DNA from: Bacillota bacterium
Lineage (GTDB): Bacteria > Bacillota > Clostridia > Oscillospirales > Oscillospiraceae
Assembly: GCA_023386265.1 (NCBI GenBank)
Contig: JAEWKA010000006.1
Coordinates: 66,402 to 130,401, forward strand
Length of the DNA stretch: 64,000 nt
Reading direction: 5' to 3'
Every line of letters starts with the position of its first letter. The first letter of the stretch is position 1. The notes under the pieces are model-generated. The model was not told the origin of the DNA and did not search any database. It saw only the letters and a program-made list of their open reading frames with translations. Of this stretch, positions 59,628 through 64,000 are shown in pieces. The position numbers were made by a program, and so were the translations under genes.

Positions 59628-61208
59628 ATGTGTTCAATTATTGGCGCTGAGGATTTCGAAATCCCGCAGGGCGAGTTTATGGAGGGCTTCTTTAAGTCCA
59701 AGACTCGCGGACCAGACATGACCAGAATCATTGATACTCCCGCCGGCAGGCTTGGTTTTCACAGGCTTGCCATTATGGATACCAACGAGAGCGGCATGCA
59801 GCCCTTTGCCCTAAACGGCAATTTCGTCGTGTGCAACGGCGAAATCTATGGATTTCGAAATTTAAAGAATATGCTTTCCTCCGAGTATAGCTTTAATAGT
59901 GAATCAGACTGCGAAATTCTGCTTCCGCTGTATGAAAAATACGGCTATGAAATGTTTGATATGCTGGACGCGGAATTCGCGCTTATCATATATGACTGCA
60001 AAAAGAATTCGTTTATCGCTGCCCGTGATCCTATTGGCATAAGACCCCTCTATTACGGCAAAGGCAAAAAAGGAGAAATGATTTTTGCCTCTGAACCGAA
60101 GAATATTGTCGGTCTCTCAGACGAGATTAAGCCCTTCCCTCCCGGGCACTATTACGCGGACGGAAAATTCGTCTGCTACTGCGATATCGCTGAGCGCCGC
60201 GAACCCGTCTCCGACGATTTAGAGAATGTCTGCACCAATATACGCCGCAAGCTCTCTATGGGCGTTGCAAAGCGTCTGGACGCGGACGTCCCCGTGGGCT
60301 TCCTGCTCTCCGGCGGACTTGACAGCTCTCTTGTCTGCGCAATCGCTACAAAGCTTTTGAACCATCCGATTCGCACCTTTGCAATAGGCATGGAGACGGA
60401 TGCCATTGACCTGAAGTACGCAAAAATAGTGGCCGATTTCATCGGCAGTGAGCATCAGGAAATAATCATTAATCGCAACGATGTCATCTCCTCGCTCGAG
60501 ACGGTCGTTGCCGCCCTAGGGACTTATGACATCACGACGATTCGAGCGAGCATGGGTATGTACCTCATCTGCAAGGCTATTCAAGAGCAGTCTGATATAC
60601 GCGTTTTGCTTACTGGCGAAATTTCGGACGAGCTCTTCGGCTACAAGTACACGGACTTTGCGCCGTCTGCCGAGGCTTTCCAGCTTGAGTCTGAAAAGCG
60701 CATACGCGAGCTGCACATGTACGACGTGCTCCGTGCCGACCGCTGCATAGCCGTGAACTCTCTTGAAGCGCGTGTGCCCTTCGGCGACCTAGACTTCGTC
60801 AAGTACGTTATGAGCATCCCCGCTGAGATGAAAATGAACTCCTATAACATGGGCAAATACCTGCTTCGTCACGCTTTCGAAGGCGGGAACTATTTGCCGG
60901 ATAACATACTCTGGCGTGAAAAGGCCGCGTTCTCCGACGCTGTGGGTCATTCGCTGGTCGACGACCTCAAGGAATACGCCGAAAGTCTCTACACAGATGC
61001 GGCATTTTCCGAAGGATGTAAAAAATACAACTTTGCAACACCATTTACGAAGGAATCGCTGCTTTATCGCGACCTGTTTGAAAAATACTATCCCGGTCAG
61101 GCCGAAATGGTAGATGATTTCTGGATGCCGAACAAGAGCTGGGAGGGCTGCAACGTGAATGATCCTTCTGCTCGTGTGCTGTCGAACTATGGCGGCAGTG
61201 GAACCTGA
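59628..61208 (+). CDS. asnB: Asparagine synthetase (glutamine-hydrolysing)
   Basis: A 526-residue AsnB-type enzyme. The class II amidotransferase nucleophile is Cys2 (MCSIIG), with FHRLAIMDTNESGMQPFALN and VVCNGEIYGF following. The C-terminal PP-loop synthetase has FLLSGGLDSSLVCAIA and LLTGEISDELFGYK. It amidates aspartate with ATP. It lies 126 nt behind glnN on the same strand, so glutamine made by GlnN can be used directly. GGAGGAAAAAAT precedes the ATG. A terminator follows. Confidence 0.95.
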   Translation: MCSIIGAEDFEIPQGEFMEGFFKSKTRGPDMTRIIDTPAGRLGFHRLAIMDTNESGMQPFALNGNFVVCNGEIYGFRNLKNMLSSEYSFNSESDCEILLPLYEKYGYEMFDMLDAEFALIIYDCKKNSFIAARDPIGIRPLYYGKGKKGEMIFASEPKNIVGLSDEIKPFPPGHYYADGKFVCYCDIAERREPVSDDLENVCTNIRRKLSMGVAKRLDADVPVGFLLSGGLDSSLVCAIATKLLNHPIRTFAIGMETDAIDLKYAKIVADFIGSEHQEIIINRNDVISSLETVVAALGTYDITTIRASMGMYLICKAIQEQSDIRVLLTGEISDELFGYKYTDFAPSAEAFQLESEKRIRELHMYDVLRADRCIAVNSLEARVPFGDLDFVKYVMSIPAEMKMNSYNMGKYLLRHAFEGGNYLPDNILWREKAAFSDAVGHSLVDDLKEYAESLYTDAAFSEGCKKYNFATPFTKESLLYRDLFEKYYPGQAEMVDDFWMPNKSWEGCNVNDPSARVLSNYGGSGT

Positions 61209-61270
61209 TTCTTTGGTTCCGCGATCAAAAACAATACTATATCTGAATAAGGAACTTCCAACGTCTTTTA

Positions 61271-61314
61271 TAAAGGCTGTGCTTTGATTACAAAGAGCAT
61301 GGCCTTTATTTTTT
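61271..61314 (+). terminator. Intrinsic terminator after asnB
   Basis: TAAAGGC and TGCTTTG pair with CAAAG-GCA and GGCCTTTA (one bulge and a small internal loop), followed by TTTTTT. Confidence 0.8.
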
Positions 61315-61436
61315 GCGTTTTTGTGCAGTATATATATTCTTTGGCTTGTAATGCTTCATATTTCATGAAATAATAACATTGGTACTCTAATTGTTATTCT
61401 AGCATCTTTCCGATATTTTAAGGAGGGAACTAATCA

Positions 61437-63167
61437 TTGAATTTCTTCTCAAAGAACAAGCAGATGAAAAGCGCAAGCGCTCAAATCAATTTACCGGTTT
61501 CATCTCCGGAGGACGAGAGCGTTGCAGTTGCGTCATCCGAGCTTACTGTTGCCTCGCCTAATGTGGACCGCTCATTAGGCACTCCGGAAATACCAATGTC
61601 GAGACTTGCTCAGAAGCTGGGTATAAAAGATTTAGAAAAAAACAATGTGAGCGAATTCTTTCTGCACAGCGGCAGCATAATTGCGGAAGAAAACGCATTC
61701 TGGAATAGTCTTAACGAAAAGGCGATTGCTTTGCTCAAAGAAATCGACGCCGCTGAAGAGCTTTTCGATAATGGGGAAAGCACGTCGGAATCCGTCATTT
61801 TCTCTTCTGATATGCAATTGGAAACTTATGTTGCCCGTGATCAGATGACAGCATATGGCTGTATTATTCCTCCTATCGGCGGCGGCACAACCTTGAGCTT
61901 CGAGCGGCTGAAAGCCGAGCTTGACAATGCGGGCATTGCTTTTGGAGTTGATAATGATCTGCTCATCGAACTGCTCAGGAGCAACACTGTACTTAAGATT
62001 TTTACTATAGCTGTGGGCAAGCCGGCACGCAACGGAGAAGACGGAAAAGTCATTGAGCTATTTGCAAGGGAGAAGGAAATCAGCTTTGAATCCGACGAAA
62101 ACGATTTGGTTGATTACAAAAACCTAAACTGGCTTCAGCCCGTTCACAGCGGACAACCCATATGTCAGATCATTCAACCCGTTCCGGCGGAAGACGGCAC
62201 TAATGTCATGGGTGTTGTTTTAAAGGGGCGCGAAGGAAAAGCCCCAAGACTGCCTATTGGCAAAAACATAGCCGAAAGTGAAGATCATACGGCTCTTATC
62301 GCCACGTGCGACGGCCAACTGAAGTTTTCCGGCAGTTGCTTTAATGTTGAACAGATGATTAAAATTGACGGAGATGTGGACAGTTCTATCGGCAGCCTAG
62401 ATGTTATCGGTTCTCTAACGGTCAACGGCTGCATAACCGAAGGCTTCACTGTTAAAGTTACCGGAGATATCGTTGTCAGAGGAAGTGTAGAGGGCGCAGA
62501 ACTTATTGCAGACGGCAATATCCAGGTTTTTCAGGGAATGAACGGAAGCTATAAAGGAAAGCTTATCGCAGGCAAAAACGTTTCCGGCAAATATCTGGAA
62601 AACTGTTTTGTCACTGCAGGGGGAACCGTGAAAGCCGAGAGCATAGTAAACAGTAATATTGTCAGCAGCGACAAGGTCATTGTAAGCTCCGGAAAAGGCA
62701 TAATCTTGGGAAGTTCGGTTATTGCCTTCAATGGTATCGAAGCTAAAATAATCGGTAATGAGCAGCGTATTCCAACAAATGTTACGATCGGAACGGATCC
62801 TAAATTATACAATGAATTGCAAAAACTAAAAAATGAAGTTCCGGAGTTGATCCGTAAATCTAACGACAATGATAAAAACATAAATTATCTGCTGGAGCAG
62901 GAATACTTGGATACGAAATACCAGCAGCTTCTTGACAAATTGAAATTTGATCAAAAGATTTTTTATATCAACCTTTCTAAAAAAACAAAACGGATTACGG
63001 ATATTGAGTATGAGCTCAGAAGCGGAGAGGCTTGCCAGCTTGTTGCAAGTCAGATATATCCGCCAGTAAACGTTACTATTGGCAACACTAAGCTCACAAT
63101 CGTCAATGAACAGCGGATGTGCCGTATTTTCAAGGACAGCGGCGAAATAGTAATCGGCTCTAAATAA
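61437..63167 (+). CDS. FapA/DUF342 domain protein
   Basis: A 576-residue FapA/DUF342 family protein. The central DUF342 core (about 140-420) has GTTLSFERLKAEL, PICQIIQPVPAEDGTNVMGV and a right-handed beta-helix run rich in Gly/Ile/Val (VDSSIGSLDVIGSLTVNGCI). The C-terminal 130 residues are helical (coiled-coil-like LQKLKNEVPELIRKS). It is cytoplasmic. FapA-type proteins are polymer-forming or flagellum/cell-surface linked in other bacteria, but the role here is unknown. A TTG start at 61437 has AAGGAGGG upstream. Confidence 0.83.
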   Translation: MNFFSKNKQMKSASAQINLPVSSPEDESVAVASSELTVASPNVDRSLGTPEIPMSRLAQKLGIKDLEKNNVSEFFLHSGSIIAEENAFWNSLNEKAIALLKEIDAAEELFDNGESTSESVIFSSDMQLETYVARDQMTAYGCIIPPIGGGTTLSFERLKAELDNAGIAFGVDNDLLIELLRSNTVLKIFTIAVGKPARNGEDGKVIELFAREKEISFESDENDLVDYKNLNWLQPVHSGQPICQIIQPVPAEDGTNVMGVVLKGREGKAPRLPIGKNIAESEDHTALIATCDGQLKFSGSCFNVEQMIKIDGDVDSSIGSLDVIGSLTVNGCITEGFTVKVTGDIVVRGSVEGAELIADGNIQVFQGMNGSYKGKLIAGKNVSGKYLENCFVTAGGTVKAESIVNSNIVSSDKVIVSSGKGIILGSSVIAFNGIEAKIIGNEQRIPTNVTIGTDPKLYNELQKLKNEVPELIRKSNDNDKNINYLLEQEYLDTKYQQLLDKLKFDQKIFYINLSKKTKRITDIEYELRSGEACQLVASQIYPPVNVTIGNTKLTIVNEQRMCRIFKDSGEIVIGSK

Positions 63168-63173
63168 CACATA

Positions 63174-63219
63174 AAACACTCAGAGATGGCTGCTCGAGAG
63201 CAGCCATCTCTGAGTGTTT
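63174..63219. terminator. Bidirectional intrinsic terminator with a 22-bp stem
   Basis: AAACACTCAGAGATGG and on pairs with CCATCTCTGAGTGTTT, almost without mismatch, between the FapA gene and the convergent GNAT gene. Confidence 0.85.
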
Positions 63220-63228
63220 GCAACGGAT

Positions 63229-63933
63229 TTATTCGTCAAACATCCATGTGAGCGTTTTTTCCGTAATACTCATGCCCAGCTTCTCCTGAAGCTGAATGGA
63301 CGCTTTGTTCGTTGTCACAACATGCCCGTGCGGTACCCAGCCCTTATTTAGCAGATAGTTAATCATCGCCGCTTCAAGCGTATAGGCTACGCCTCGGCGA
63401 CGGTAGTCCGGCAGAACCTGAAGCAGACCTATCGCCCCCTCGGTATGAGTACCGATAAAGCCCGCCATCTCGCCGCCACAGAAGGCTCCGAGCATTCCGG
63501 CTTCGACCCGCTCCGAAACATATTTCTCGTCCGACATATGATCGTAGTGCTTCACAACAAAGTCCGCATCCGCGCTCGTAAGATCCCGCAGGTTGATACC
63601 CTCCGGGATTTTTTCGTCGAGTTTCTCCTTTTTCAAATAGGCGGACTGAAAGCACTCCATTTTGTTTCGAAACAAATATTTTTCCTGAAGTAGCGGTACA
63701 AACCGCGCCTGATGCGCGCAGATTACCTCAGGCTTTTTTCCTATTATAGCGCAGACTTTTTCGAGCGTTTCTTCGCTCTCAACGCTTATCATGTATGTAA
63801 AGCCGGAGTTCAGAAGGACGACGCCGTCATCTCCGGCATAGACCAGCTCTCCGATACCGCGCCTGAGCGTTTCAAGCATGTCGATATGGTGCAGTCTGTC
63901 TCGTTCCAGGTATTCTAAAGCTTTTTCGTTCAT
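63229..63933 (-). CDS. GNAT-family N-acetyltransferase
   Basis: A 234-residue protein whose C-terminal half (about 115-230) is a GNAT domain with the acetyl-CoA motif LQVLPDYRRRGVAYTLE (R-x-x-G-x-A) and ending HGHVVTTNKASIQLQEKLGM. The N-terminal part (1-110) is a diverged second alpha/beta segment seen in clostridial double-GNAT-like proteins. The substrate is unknown. The start at 63933 has AGGGAGATACAT upstream. Confidence 0.85.
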   Translation of the reverse strand: MNEKALEYLERDRLHHIDMLETLRRGIGELVYAGDDGVVLLNSGFTYMISVESEETLEKVCAIIGKKPEVICAHQARFVPLLQEKYLFRNKMECFQSAYLKKEKLDEKIPEGINLRDLTSADADFVVKHYDHMSDEKYVSERVEAGMLGAFCGGEMAGFIGTHTEGAIGLLQVLPDYRRRGVAYTLEAAMINYLLNKGWVPHGHVVTTNKASIQLQEKLGMSITEKTLTWMFDE

Positions 63934-64000
63934 ATGTATCTCCCTTGTTTTCAATGAATGTCATTATTGTATAACTTTTTTCTTCAATTTTCAAGAAGCG

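Noticed and set aside
1..64000. CRISPR arrays, tRNA or rRNA genes, insertion sequences, phage genes
   Set aside because: No evenly spaced repeats, no cloverleaf with GTTCGA-type loop, no transposase, integrase or phage structural gene was seen.

Overview
The window looks like a chromosomal piece of an anaerobic, endospore-forming member of the Clostridia, probably an Oscillospirales/Ruminococcaceae-type organism. The reasons are the sporulation cluster yqfC-yqfD-phoH-ybeY and a YlbJ-like membrane protein at the left end, strong GGAGG-type ribosome binding sites, many ferredoxin-like proteins, several GGDEF proteins, an SLH-domain surface protein, and a glutamate synthase split into separate subunits. 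I saw no tRNA, rRNA, CRISPR array, insertion sequence or phage gene. Protein names rest on motif recognition by eye; no database search was run.

Layout. 1-5.2 kb: ybeY (partial), phoH, yqfD and yqfC on the minus strand, a YlbJ-like protein and a CapA-like protein. 5.3-7 kb: an RlmD-type RNA methyltransferase followed by an alkyltransferase-like protein (Trp in place of the reactive Cys). 7.1-10.7 kb: a visibly AT-richer accessory stretch (GNAT, DUF7000-like, methyltransferase, AraC regulator, EamA exporter). 10.9-13.2 kb: a PadR-controlled DrrAB-like ABC exporter operon. 13.4-18.4 kb: small accessory genes (DUF1905, a candidate Imm-5-like gene behind tiny ORFs, CMD, DUF1801), a PAS-GGDEF protein, a ProC-like reductase and an autoregulated TetR/zinc-ribbon pair. 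18.6-26.4 kb: a 7TM-PAS-GGDEF protein, a cupin, a GH3 beta-glucosidase and a 1012-residue PAS/GAF/GGDEF/HD-GYP protein. 26.5-28.9 kb: a polar amino acid ABC importer. 29.3-36.3 kb: a MarR regulator with a repeated operator, then a MacAB-like efflux operon ending in an SLH protein. 36.4-41.3 kb: CorA, a LUD protein, a pyrophosphatase/DUF47/PiT phosphate cluster, and DedA. 41.5-44.5 kb: a second amino acid ABC importer behind a lysine riboswitch with its own terminator. 44.6-48.4 kb: a helical-repeat/radical-SAM pair, an EFR1 ferredoxin-flavodoxin, and CcdA plus thioredoxin.

The most coherent block is 48.5-61.2 kb, a nitrogen-assimilation island. On the minus strand, one promoter drives a split glutamate synthase (amidotransferase, FMN/Fe-S core, ferredoxin, FAD oxidoreductase, GXGXG subunit), then a type I glutamine synthetase, a REC-ANTAR antitermination protein and CTP synthase. 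Diverging from it are a type III glutamine synthetase (glnN) and an asparagine synthetase. Both leaders begin with a small hairpin carrying the same six-base loop AAAGGC (A at position 1, G at position 4), the loop form ANTAR proteins bind. In the glt leader this hairpin and a strong intrinsic terminator cannot form together. The simplest reading is that the encoded ANTAR protein antiterminates its own operon and the divergent glnN gene, tying glutamate, glutamine, asparagine and CTP synthesis to one signal.

The right end holds a DUF342/FapA protein and a GNAT acetyltransferase.
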